A DNA stretch of 64,000 nt from Alkalinema sp. CACIAM 70d (GTDB taxonomy: Bacteria > Cyanobacteriota > Cyanobacteriia > Leptolyngbyales > Leptolyngbyaceae), in NCBI GenBank assembly GCA_002148405.1, contig MUGG01000146.1, forward strand, positions 27,958-91,957, read 5' to 3'. The notes under the pieces were generated by a model. It did not search any database. It was not told the DNA's origin and saw nothing but the letters and a program-made list of their open reading frames with translations. Within the stretch, counting starts at the first letter, position 1; each line of letters begins with the position of its first letter. Shown here one piece after another: positions 1 to 8,722 of the stretch. A program made the translations under genes and the position numbers.

Positions 1-1063
1 GATCGTAGGTAACCCCCGCTAGGAAGAATAGCGCTGCGGCAATCAAACCGTGGGAGACCATTTGCAGGACTGCGCCACTCATGCCCAATTCTGTGTAGGA
101 TGCGACACCGAGTAACACAAACCCCATGTGGGAAATGGAGGAGTAGGCCATCCGCCGCTTCAGATTGCGCTGGGCAAAGGAAGCTAGCGATCCATAAACA
201 ATGTTGACCACACCCAGCACTGCCAATACCGGAGCAAAGTAAACATGGGCATGGGGCAGCATTTCCACGTTCATGCGGATCAGGGCATAGCCACCCATTT
301 TCAGAAGCACCCCGGCCAAAATCATGGAAACTGGCGCAGAGGCTTCCCCATGGGCATCGGGCAACCAAGTGTGGAGGGGAAATACGGAAAGCTTGACACC
401 ATAGGCAATCAGCAATCCTGCATAAACCAAAAGCTCAAATCCCAGCTTGTAATCCTTCAGGCCCAATTCCGTCAGATTAAAGGTGACATTGCCGCCGTAG
501 AAGGCCATGGCCAGCGCGGCGACTAGAATGAAAATCGACGCGATCGCAGTGTAGAGAATAAACTTCGTTGCTGCATAACGACGCTTAGGGCCACCCCAAA
601 TCGCGATGAGGATATAAACCGGAACCAGTTCCAGCTCCCAAATGCAGAAGAATTGCAACAAATCCTGAGCACAGAACACCCCAATCTGGGCGCTGTACAT
701 CAACAGCATCAGGAAATAAAACAGCCGGGGCTTTTCCTTAACTTGCCAGCCGGCCAGGATCGAAAGCGTGGTAACCAGTCCCGTTAGAACCACCAAGGGC
801 ATGGAGATCCCATCGATCGCCAAGGACCAATTCAGACCCAACTGCGGAATCCAGGAATAATTTTCAACGAGCTGATAGGCGGACTGAGTGAAGTCGTAGT
901 GCTGCCAAAGGGCGTAAATGATGAGTGCAAAATTGGTCAGACCCACGCCCAAGGCATAGGAACGGACGGTTTTGCCTTCTTTATCGGGCAGGATAGGGAT
1001 GAGAAGCGATGCCACGATCGGCAAGAGGATAATGACGCTAAGCCAAGGAAATGCAGTGCTCAC
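1..1063 (-). CDS. ndhD: NDH-1 subunit D (NuoM/ND4-like), 5' part only
   Basis: The gene enters from the right and is cut by the window start, so only about 354 N-terminal residues are seen (family about 525). It is a proton-pumping membrane subunit of the thylakoid NAD(P)H dehydrogenase-like complex used in cyclic electron flow and respiration. Translation shows typical antiporter-like core motifs: WELELVPVY, FILYTA, KLSVFPLHTWLPDAHGEASA, AYSSISHMGFVLLG and MVSHGLIAAALFFLAG. The start is a GTG at 1061-1063 (GTG AGC ACT GCA TTT); no ATG fits the expected N-terminus. The N-terminus with an early PDKEGK stretch resembles the NdhD1/D2 type more than the CO2-uptake D3/D4 types, but the paralogue cannot be fixed without a tree. 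Confidence 0.93.
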   Translation of the reverse strand, partial: MSTAFPWLSVIILLPIVASLLIPILPDKEGKTVRSYALGVGLTNFALIIYALWQHYDFTQSAYQLVENYSWIPQLGLNWSLAIDGISMPLVVLTGLVTTLSILAGWQVKEKPRLFYFLMLLMYSAQIGVFCAQDLLQFFCIWELELVPVYILIAIWGGPKRRYAATKFILYTAIASIFILVAALAMAFYGGNVTFNLTELGLKDYKLGFELLVYAGLLIAYGVKLSVFPLHTWLPDAHGEASAPVSMILAGVLLKMGGYALIRMNVEMLPHAHVYFAPVLAVLGVVNIVYGSLASFAQRNLKRRMAYSSISHMGFVLLGVASYTELGMSGAVLQMVSHGLIAAALFFLAGVTYD

Positions 1064-1700
1064 GACGAGAACCTGTAGAGAATCATCAGTGAAGTGGACA
1101 GTGGGTTATCACCGGAATTAACCGAACCCAGAGATTCAATCCGCAAAGAAAAGTCATCAACTTTGGAGAGATCAAACTCACGGTTTGGGTGAGTTTGCAA
1201 ACGTTGTAGGACTGTGACCGGATCGGAGTCTCACAGGTGAGGCGCTGACCACCCACGCATCCCACGGGAGTTTATTAGTTATCTTTGCGAATCAAATTGG
1301 TAAACCAAACGGTTTAGTAATTTGATGAGAATAATTACCTACTCGATTATAGTACCCATTTGTAAAGCTAAATAAACTTCATCAAAACAATATGACAGCT
1401 TGTAAATTGCCTCGATTCCAGAAGAACAGGAAGCAGATAAGCTAAGTCTTTCAGACTCTGACTTACCCAGTTGAGACAGTTAAAAAGAACAGGGAAACAT
1501 AAAGCTAAAACACGAAGCACCTTGAATATTCAAGATATTCGTAACATATGTTTACAATTCTAGGCAGACAATTGCGTATTTTTCAAAAACTTAATAATTG
1601 CGTGAAAAGGGTGTAAAACTTAACAATCTTAGCCAATTCGGATCCAAAAAATTTCTATTTCTAGAACTTTGAAGCCCAAGATTCCGTCTTTGGGAGGTCT
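1064..1700. other. Intergenic region, no gene seen
   Basis: About 640 bases, AT-rich in its left-to-middle part, lie between ndhD and the pilT-like gene. Both flanking genes are on the minus strand, so it should hold the ndhD promoter and the end of the pilT-like transcript. I see no convincing ORF, tRNA or strong terminator hairpin. Confidence 0.5.
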
Positions 1701-3194
1701 TCAACTCAAAATTTGCTCACGGTAATCCTTGCTGTGTAGGCCCGATCGACTCGATCGACGGGTAACATTCTTCAGCATGTAGTGCAGGTCATCGGGGTTC
1801 ATGGAGGCCGCCAACGCCTCTTCCTCTGTAATGCGACCCTGATAATGCAGGTCGTAGAGGGCCTGATTCAAAGTTTGCGCGCCATCTTTGCCTTCTTCCA
1901 TCACCCGACTGACAGCTTCCAGATCCCCCTTTTGCAGATAGTCCCGGATGGTTTCGGTATTCAGCATAATTTCCAGCGCCGCCACACGCCCCCCCGCAGG
2001 AGTAGGCACTAGCACTTGGGACATCACCGCCTGCATTGCTTCAACAATTTGATGCCGTACCGTTTCCTGTTCTTCCGGCGTGTAAAAATTCAAGATTCGT
2101 TTGAGGGCATTAACAGTGCCCTTGGTATGGAGGGTACCTAGTACCAAATGTCCTGTCAGCGCCGCACGAATGGCCGTTTCCACGGTGTCCCGATCGCGCA
2201 TTTCACCAATCAGCAAAATATCCGGATCCTGCCGCAGCGCCGATCGCAGGGCTTCTTTGAATTCATGGGTGTGTAGTCCCACTTCCCGTTGCGTAATCAG
2301 CGATTGATTGGAGGTGTGGATATATTCGATCGGGTCTTCGATCGTGACAATCTTTCTGCAAAAAGAGTCATTAACATGGCGTAACATGGCCGCCAAAGTT
2401 GTTGATTTACCCGTATTGACTGGCCCCGTCACTAGAACTAATCCCTGGCGCTCTTCCGCAAGGCGGCCCAGAATTTCCGGTAAACCAAGATCCGCGATCG
2501 TGGGCACATTGAGGGAAATCAACCGCAATACCATCACCCCACCCATGATTGACTGGGCGCAGTTCAACCGACACCGCACGAGGTTTGGGTAATAAATCGC
2601 AGTATCCAGTTCCCAATGCTGATGGAAAAATGTCCGCTGTTCCGGTGACAGCACTTCCTCTAAAAACGTGTCAAATTGGCGAGCGGTAATCACGCCATAA
2701 CTGGGTTGAGGCTGAATTTGGCCTTGAACCCGAAAACGGGGCACCTCTCCCACTTGCAAATGAATGTCCGAAGCCCTCTGCTGGTAGGCATCCTGAACCA
2801 GACTTAGGATTGTGGTGGACTGATTATCAGATGCGGTTTCCAGCTGAATGTTGCTAATGCTGAGAGATTGGATACCTTGCGTGGTGGGGCCACAGTTAAT
2901 CCGAGCCGTCAGAAACCCTGGAATCGTTAATAGGGTGTCTAATTTTTGCTGAGTGCGATAAATCTGCACTAAATCCAGAGGCAAAAGATCCTGAATATAT
3001 TGGCTAAAGCGTTCTGGCGTGACGATCGGCAATTGTCCCTGGGGCATGAGCTTGCCATGGAGACGATAGAACGGCGATCGCCCAATTTGGATATAGAGTG
3101 CCGTTGCTCCCTGGTGATACGCCGTATAGATCAGTTGCCGAAACTCGGAGGGCTGATCCGTTGCCGACATAGGATTAGCTTGAATGGCAGTCAT
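1701..3194 (-). CDS. PilT-like type IV pilus ATPase with duplicated N-terminal domain
   Basis: A 497-residue secretion/retraction ATPase of the PilT/GspE superfamily, expected on the cytoplasmic side of a type IV pilus machine. Walker A GPVNTGKST at 257-265 (PilT usually has GPTGSGKST), Asp box TIEDPIE 284-290, Walker B with DILLIGEMRD 325-334 and His box HLVLGTLHT 349-357. Residues about 16-101 look like a diverged copy of the PilT N-terminal domain at about 130-212: both begin with a helix followed by (A/S)xIHLQ/ALYIQ-type strands and end with RINC/RLNC. The usual PilT is about 370 residues, so the extra length is this duplication. No other pil gene is near. Likely a PilT paralogue with a regulatory or accessory role; this is inference. 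Confidence 0.85.
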   Translation of the reverse strand: MTAIQANPMSATDQPSEFRQLIYTAYHQGATALYIQIGRSPFYRLHGKLMPQGQLPIVTPERFSQYIQDLLPLDLVQIYRTQQKLDTLLTIPGFLTARINCGPTTQGIQSLSISNIQLETASDNQSTTILSLVQDAYQQRASDIHLQVGEVPRFRVQGQIQPQPSYGVITARQFDTFLEEVLSPEQRTFFHQHWELDTAIYYPNLVRCRLNCAQSIMGGVMVLRLISLNVPTIADLGLPEILGRLAEERQGLVLVTGPVNTGKSTTLAAMLRHVNDSFCRKIVTIEDPIEYIHTSNQSLITQREVGLHTHEFKEALRSALRQDPDILLIGEMRDRDTVETAIRAALTGHLVLGTLHTKGTVNALKRILNFYTPEEQETVRHQIVEAMQAVMSQVLVPTPAGGRVAALEIMLNTETIRDYLQKGDLEAVSRVMEEGKDGAQTLNQALYDLHYQGRITEEEALAASMNPDDLHYMLKNVTRRSSRSGLHSKDYREQILS

Positions 3195-3240
3195 GGCAAA
3201 TGTGACAGCGGATGTGACGATTGATTTAACAGGAGACTTA

Positions 3241-3285
3241 CAGGCAATAACAAGGCAGGCAATAACAAGACAAGCAACGACAAGG
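3241..3285. repeat. Tandem repeat, three 15-bp units
   Basis: Three adjacent 15-base units (3241-3255, 3256-3270, 3271-3285): the first two are CAGGCAATAACAAGG and CAGGCAATAACAAGA, the third has two or three changes. A more diverged tail follows to about 3315. It lies just upstream of the pilT-like gene, so it may sit in its leader or promoter. No function is known to me. Confidence 0.7.
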
Positions 3286-3441
3286 GAATAGGATTTGACA
3301 AGGAATTTGACGAAAGCTTAGGGTTAGAGTCCTCTAAATTTGGAACTGATTAAATTTGGAGTTCTCTAACCATCGAGCAGTCGCAATGCTTGGACAGACA
3401 GTTGGTGGGCAGTTTATTAGCTGAGTTTAATGTAGAAATTT

Positions 3442-4425
3442 TTAATCGACAGATTTCTTACGACTATGCCCTAGGGAAGGATCTGTTAATAAACCTTGAC
3501 AAGCTTTACCAAGGTAGCCAATTTGTCCATAGCTATAAACCCAATTTTCAAAGGATTCTGCTGGTTTCCGCCAAAATTTGATTGCTTTATAGCAGCCGCG
3601 CAGAAGTCGTTCGCTTCCCCGCAGCAATTGCGCTAATCCCGCTTCTCCCACTAACTGCTCTCGGTAACATTCGCTAATGCCTTGCCACCACCCCCGTTCT
3701 AGGAACCAACGTCGCTGTACCCGTTCCGGAGCAACATGGTGCGCAACGATCGCGGTGGGTAAGTAGGCCACCCGCCAGCCAGTTTGCAGGGCGAGATTGG
3801 TCATGTGTAATTCTTCATTGGAGAGCAAATTTTTCCCCACCCGTCCTAGGTTGAGGTCAAAGCCTCCCACTTGGTCAAGAAATGTACGACGCAAAGAATA
3901 ATTGAGTCCCCGAGGCGTGAGTCCCGGTACTTGAATTTCAACCACTTGGTCACCCAAGTCGTAGGCTCCTAAATTCCCTGCCAAACCCGCCGAAAGCCAG
4001 CGTGGAGCCATCAGTCCATCCGTCCAAAGCAACGTGACTTTGCCCCCCGCGATCGCCAACTTAGGATCCTCTGCATAGGCATCCACTAGGATTTGTAGCC
4101 ATTCTGGGCTGGCGATCGCATCATCGTCGAGGTAAGCCAAAATCTCCGCTTGTGCCAATTTGGCTCCGGTATTCCGAGCAACCGACAGACCCACTTGGGG
4201 TTCGTATACATAGCGGAGGCGAGAATCGGCCAAGTATGGCTCTACGACCTCTCTTGTGCGATCGGTGGAAGCATTATCCACCACAATCAGTTCGAAGGCT
4301 GCACAAGTTTGCTGGAGCAAGCTTTCGATCGCTTTCCCCAGATAGCGATCGCGGTTATGGGTGCAGATAATTGCCGAAATTTTTGGCTGCGGTGGGTTAG
4401 GACAGGGTGAACGCATAGGAACCAA
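3442..4425 (-). CDS. Family 2 glycosyltransferase
   Basis: A 327-residue GT-A fold glycosyltransferase that would move a sugar from a nucleotide-sugar donor onto a glycan or lipid at the cytoplasmic membrane face. The N-terminus has the family signature ISAIICTHNRDRYL (16-29) and VVDNASTDRT (48-57), and the metal-binding DDD at 100-102 within AYLDDDA. A GGFD/NEE stretch near 190-205 fits the acceptor side of GT2 enzymes. There is no transmembrane segment. Start could be M1 or M4 (MRSPCPN). It stands alone, so the acceptor is unknown. Confidence 0.85.
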   Translation of the reverse strand: MVPMRSPCPNPPQPKISAIICTHNRDRYLGKAIESLLQQTCAAFELIVVDNASTDRTREVVEPYLADSRLRYVYEPQVGLSVARNTGAKLAQAEILAYLDDDAIASPEWLQILVDAYAEDPKLAIAGGKVTLLWTDGLMAPRWLSAGLAGNLGAYDLGDQVVEIQVPGLTPRGLNYSLRRTFLDQVGGFDLNLGRVGKNLLSNEELHMTNLALQTGWRVAYLPTAIVAHHVAPERVQRRWFLERGWWQGISECYREQLVGEAGLAQLLRGSERLLRGCYKAIKFWRKPAESFENWVYSYGQIGYLGKACQGLLTDPSLGHSRKKSVD

Positions 4426-4569
4426 AAGAACAAGCCATTGTTGTCAGGTTTAACGCAGAACTCAAAATTTCTCAACGCAAGCCTTGGTAATACTTGGGTG
4501 ATCCTTGTCCTGGAATTCAGATCTTTGAGTTGCCTTACTGTCAACGAATGGATGAGGACGCCCACCATG

Positions 4570-5568
4570 CTATTGCTTCAGGCGGCTATGTAGCATCACG
4601 AGATCTTCGGATAGTTGCCCCAATCGACTTTCTAAATCCTGTTGGCGATTGAGCAGTTGGCGAAGACGATGGTGGCGGGCGATGGCGAGACTAACGGTGG
4701 GCACTTGCTCTGCTGGACAGGGACAAGACCAAACTCGGCCATCTGCGTTCAAGCCGCAAAGCCGATATCCCGCACCGTTGACTAAAACCCGCTCTGGTTG
4801 AATTTCCCCGGACTGCAATTTTTCGACAAACTGAATTAGTTGGGAAATTTCTGCGTGCTTGAACGCGACAGTTTCCACATGGGGCACATCACCCGTAGAT
4901 TCTAGCCAGCCATCCACGATCGGCCCTTCAATATAGAGATCTTGAATCTGTCGCACCACTTGGGCCAATTCCGCTTGCCATGCTTCGGCAATCCCTAACA
5001 TTTCCCGCAGGAGACTAGCAGCCAGTCCTGGATTTGCGCCGTTGCGGTGGCTAGAAAACTGAACCGATTTCATTTTGGGCAAATGCAACGCCTTGGGAGG
5101 GGCGACTGTTGCCTGACCAGAAGGATTCATCCCAGAACCCAGCATCCCAGCATCCGGCATCGTGGGGGTAGGTGCAGAGGGTTGGGCAGAGGCTGGTGGA
5201 TTCCCCGACGGTTTTGGAGTCTGATCGATCGAAGCGCGATCGGTCATCAGAGCATCCCCGTGGAGCGGTCGATGCAAGCCACCCAAGGGGGCAATAGTTG
5301 CAGACTTTTCAGGTGGCGCGATCGTAGAAGCAGCCGTTTGAGCAGGGGGCGTTTGAAGGGACGCTGAACCGGACGGCGCAGGCAGAGCGGGAGAAACAGC
5401 GACGGTCGTTGCTGAGATGGACTTTTGACTCACTTCAAAGGACACCGATCGTCCCACTGGAGTTTGAGGGCGCACCGGGCTGGCACTGGCAAAACCGGCA
5501 GCGATCGCGCTGGGTTGCTCAAGGCGATGCAGGGTTTGCTCAATGCGTTTGAGGTTTGCTTTCATCAT
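4570..5568 (-). CDS. Unknown protein, Pro/Ser/Ala-rich N-terminal half
   Basis: I do not recognise this 332-residue protein. Residues about 1-20 form a short charged helix (KANLKRIEQTLHRLEQ). Residues about 25-175 are low-complexity and rich in Pro, Ala, Ser and Gln, probably disordered. Residues about 178-332 look folded: a helical stretch, then a strand-rich part with YRLCGLNADG and WSCPCPAEQ, then a C-terminal coiled coil (LLNRQQDLESRLGQLSE). No signal peptide or membrane segment. The start at 5568 has an alternative one codon later. It is divergently arranged with cobU, 95 bases apart. Probably cytoplasmic; function unknown. Confidence 0.7.
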   Translation of the reverse strand: MMKANLKRIEQTLHRLEQPSAIAAGFASASPVRPQTPVGRSVSFEVSQKSISATTVAVSPALPAPSGSASLQTPPAQTAASTIAPPEKSATIAPLGGLHRPLHGDALMTDRASIDQTPKPSGNPPASAQPSAPTPTMPDAGMLGSGMNPSGQATVAPPKALHLPKMKSVQFSSHRNGANPGLAASLLREMLGIAEAWQAELAQVVRQIQDLYIEGPIVDGWLESTGDVPHVETVAFKHAEISQLIQFVEKLQSGEIQPERVLVNGAGYRLCGLNADGRVWSCPCPAEQVPTVSLAIARHHRLRQLLNRQQDLESRLGQLSEDLVMLHSRLKQ

Positions 5569-5663
5569 GTCAAACTCGGAGGTGATTAGCCCAATTCCCG
5601 ATCTGGCAGGGTTTGGAATGACCTATTGTATACGTCGATATCTAAATAGCGCAGATTTTAAGC

Positions 5664-6200
5664 ATGATTATTTTGGTCACTGGCCCTGCCCGATCGGGCA
5701 AAAGTGAATGGGCAGAACGGCTAGCTCAGCAGTCGGGTCAGTCGGTGGTGTACCTGGCCACCGCCCAAACTGACCCCATGGATCAGGAATGGCAGACCCG
5801 GATTATCCAACATCAACAGCGCCGTCCTGAACACTGGCAAACTTGGGCAGAACCGATTTCCCTAGCCGATCGACTGCGCCAGTTATCCCCTGAACAGTGT
5901 TGTTTGGTCGATTCCCTTGGCACTTGGCTAGCCAATCTACTAGAACAAAATGAATCTACCTGGCAGACCACCGTCGCAGAGTTACTGCAATTGTTGCAAA
6001 CTCTGCCAATCACCGTAATTTTTGTCAGTGAGGAAACCGGCTGGGGTGTGGTTCCGGCCTACCCCGTAGGACGCCTGTTTCGCGATCGCCTGGGTAGCCT
6101 CACCCGTCAAATTGCCACGATCGCTGATGTCACCTATCTGGTTACGGGTGGCCATGTCCTTAATCTGAGTCAACTTGGACAAAAGCTAGATTTTCATTGA
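5664..6200 (+). CDS. cobU: Adenosylcobinamide kinase / adenosylcobinamide-phosphate guanylyltransferase
   Basis: A 178-residue CobU. The enzyme phosphorylates adenosylcobinamide and then transfers GMP to it, the activation step for the lower nucleotide loop of (pseudo)cobalamin. Walker A GPARSGKS lies at about 7-14, the family-typical VDSLGTWLANLL at about 82-93, and SEETGWGVVPAYPVGRLFRD at about 121-140, matching the CobU EVGxGIVP...FRD block. Length is normal. No other cob gene is adjacent, as is common in cyanobacteria, where these genes are scattered. Confidence 0.9.
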   Translation: MIILVTGPARSGKSEWAERLAQQSGQSVVYLATAQTDPMDQEWQTRIIQHQQRRPEHWQTWAEPISLADRLRQLSPEQCCLVDSLGTWLANLLEQNESTWQTTVAELLQLLQTLPITVIFVSEETGWGVVPAYPVGRLFRDRLGSLTRQIATIADVTYLVTGGHVLNLSQLGQKLDFH

Positions 6201-6418
6201 ATTCCATAGGATTGAACGCTGCGATCGCATCCTAAACTTCAGACTTTATTTACATTTCTCACCCAGGGGCCACACTAGCATGGAGTTAAGGCATCTGATA
6301 TTAATCCCTCTTAACGAACCCTCAACATTTTTTCAATTCCTCAACATTTTTTCCGCTTTAGTCTGACCCAAGCCTGCCACTTTTTTCCTTCGGTTAGTCC
6401 CCTAGAGTTTTGTCACGT

Positions 6419-6859
6419 ATGGCTTCCGCATCCCATGTCAAACACTACATTGCCTATTGGTTGCAATTGGGTAAGTCATTAGTGACTCATTCCCATCGAA
6501 GCGCTCTGAAAAGTCCTTCAATTATTAGTGGCGAAAATTACAGCACTGAGTTTGAAGGCTACTGGCAGCAAGCTTTACAACATGCCAATACCAGCTATCT
6601 AGAAGGCACAGCCCAGACGATCGCTCAATTACTGACACCGGAATGGGAGATCGTCATGTGTGCTCGGTGTCCGATGCCGATCGCGCTCAAAGTTTCGGGG
6701 GTCTCGGGAGAGAACTGTCCCTGCCAGGAACTTAACATCTGGCCGAACACAGACACCCTACCTCCTCGCGCTCCGGTGGTTTCCCAGTCAGTCTTGCTGG
6801 ATATTTGCGAAGACCTCAAACGCAATGAGCATCACTATCCCCGATCGGCTTCTGCTTAA
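6419..6859 (+). CDS. Conserved-looking small protein with CARC motif
   Basis: A 146-residue soluble protein of unknown function. The likely start is ATG at 6419; an in-frame TTG at 6410 gives three more residues. In the middle lies VMCARCPMPIALKV and, about twenty residues on, ENCPCQELNIW: four Cys (CxxC...CxC) that could bind zinc. The rest is helical with no signal or membrane segment. I recall similar short proteins in cyanobacteria without an assigned role, but cannot name a family. Confidence 0.65.
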   Translation: MASASHVKHYIAYWLQLGKSLVTHSHRSALKSPSIISGENYSTEFEGYWQQALQHANTSYLEGTAQTIAQLLTPEWEIVMCARCPMPIALKVSGVSGENCPCQELNIWPNTDTLPPRAPVVSQSVLLDICEDLKRNEHHYPRSASA

Positions 6860-6924
6860 CCTTCGTTCAATCCACCCAGGGCTAAGGCCCCTCGATCGTA
6901 CAGATCCAGCAGCCTTGAGACAGC

Positions 6925-7968
6925 CTAGGAAGATTTAACCTTCGGTTTGCGGGCTGTACTGCGACTTTTTTGGGGTGGTGTTTTTTGGGGCGATGGCAGT
7001 TCTGTAGACTCCGCAGCCGGTTCAGGGGATTCTTTTATCCGGCGTCGGGGAACTTCGTAGGTCCAGAAATCGTGGGCCATTTCCGTTTGAGGAAAAATAG
7101 CCCGTGCTTCCGCCAGCAAATCCTTGAGTTCAATCTCATTGCCAGGGGCATAGCGAGGGCTGAAGTGGGTCATGATGAGGGTTTTCACCTGAGCTGCCAA
7201 CGCGACTTGGGCGGCCATAGTCGTCGTTGAGTGCAACCGTTGGAAGGCCATTTCCGCCTCCTGATGGGCAAAGGTTGCTTCATGGATCAGCACATCCGCA
7301 TCCTGGGAGAGTTCGATCGCCGATTCACAGAAAACGGTATCCGTACAGTAGACCACCTTGCGACCCAGTTCCGTGGGCCCTACAAACTCTTGACCATTAA
7401 ACGTACGCCCATCCTCTAAAGTGATGGTTTCCCCCCGTTTGAGGCGACCGTAGACTGGCCCAAAGGGAATGCCCAACTCTTGGGCCTTGGCAACGTTGAA
7501 TTCCCCCGGTCGATCGTGCTCAATAATGCGATAGCCGTAGGCCGGAACCCGGTGCTTCAGCAATGTACATTGCACCGTAAAGGTATCATCCTGAAACACC
7601 AGACCAGGTTGGACTGTATGCACGCGGACGGGATAGGAAAAATGGGTTTGGGAATAGCGCCGACAGGCTTTGATGTATTCAGCCAGATCGGGGGGACCAT
7701 AGATATCAATTTCCTGGGCATTACCAGCGAGGCCACAACTGGCCAACAGTCCCATTAGCCCAAAAATATGATCTCCATGCATGTGGGTGATAAAAATGCG
7801 GCGAACCTGACTCACCCGGAGATCACTGCGCAGAAACTGGTGCTGGGTGCCTTCACCACAGTCAAACAACCAAATTTCCGATCGCTGGGGCAACTTTAAA
7901 GCCACCCCAGAAACATTACGGGCGCGGGTTGGTACCCCAGAACTAGTTCCAAGAAATGTAATCTGCAA
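6925..7968 (-). CDS. rnz: Ribonuclease Z, tRNA 3' processing endonuclease
   Basis: A 347-residue metallo-beta-lactamase-fold tRNase Z. It cuts pre-tRNA 3' trailers, needed here because tRNA-Asp in this window has no encoded CCA. The start ITFLGTSSGVPT matches bacterial RNase Z, with the metal motif HMHGDH at 62-67, VYCTDT and HEATFAHQEAEMA, and the late HFSPRY block. After about residue 305 there is a Pro/Lys/Ser-rich basic tail (PQKTPPQKSRSTARKPKVK) beyond the usual length, perhaps an RNA-contact extension. Confidence 0.93.
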   Translation of the reverse strand: MQITFLGTSSGVPTRARNVSGVALKLPQRSEIWLFDCGEGTQHQFLRSDLRVSQVRRIFITHMHGDHIFGLMGLLASCGLAGNAQEIDIYGPPDLAEYIKACRRYSQTHFSYPVRVHTVQPGLVFQDDTFTVQCTLLKHRVPAYGYRIIEHDRPGEFNVAKAQELGIPFGPVYGRLKRGETITLEDGRTFNGQEFVGPTELGRKVVYCTDTVFCESAIELSQDADVLIHEATFAHQEAEMAFQRLHSTTTMAAQVALAAQVKTLIMTHFSPRYAPGNEIELKDLLAEARAIFPQTEMAHDFWTYEVPRRRIKESPEPAAESTELPSPQKTPPQKSRSTARKPKVKSS

Positions 7969-8722
7969 GGCCGTCTTTGCTCAATACACAGAATTTTGCA
8001 AGCCAAGTTCTATAGTGACACAGGAACTTCATACCCTGGTCAAAGTTCATTCAAACTGACCGAGTAATTTAGAGGCTAATTTTATTTTGCAATCCTAAAA
8101 GTCACCGTTAAAAGGTGCTGTTCAAATCTCTAGCAGCTTTTACGGAGATTGGTCGATCGGTTGCATTAGCGAGGTCACGCCATGCAGGTTGTGATCTTGT
8201 CGGGTCAGAATAGTCAAGGTTTAGCAAGACTTTATGTTCTCCTCAAAAAATTTAAAAACACTTAATTACGCTAAGTCTGATGGGAAATCCCCTAGATCCA
8301 CCAATCTGACTCCATCAGTAGAGTGATCATCTTCAATCGTTAGATAGTCGATCGTAGATTTTTCGGAAACCACTCCATGAAGCAAGCTCTCCCTTGGTCA
8401 AATTCGTCTATCCTAGCAACGAGATTGAGCGCTGATATCGGGCGTTGATAGTGAATGCATCCGGATGAATCCGTAGGCATTGTGCTATAGGAAACGGTGG
8501 CGATGTGAAGAATGACTTACATTAGGTCAGCTTCTTCAGTAAAACCACTGAAATTCTAAAACTCACGCTTAAAAATCGATCGATTCTGAAAAAGAATGGT
8601 GAATCCTGTTGGAGTTCTCCAGTTCCATTTCAATCTCCGTTGCTTAACAATCTTTAGTTGTGCAACGTTTGTAGTTCCTCCCATTTGTCTTGTTCCTCAC
8701 ACCCCAAAGGAGACCTGAAATC
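7969..8722. other. Intergenic region between divergent genes
   Basis: About 750 bases separate rnz (leftward) and the SpoIID-like gene (rightward). No ORF with coding character, tRNA or clear hairpin terminator is visible. It must contain the promoters of both genes. A good ribosome binding site, AAAGGAGA at 8706-8713, precedes the ATG at 8723. Confidence 0.5.

Noticed and set aside
245..526. 93-residue plus-strand frame
   Set aside because: Antisense to ndhD, with no family features.
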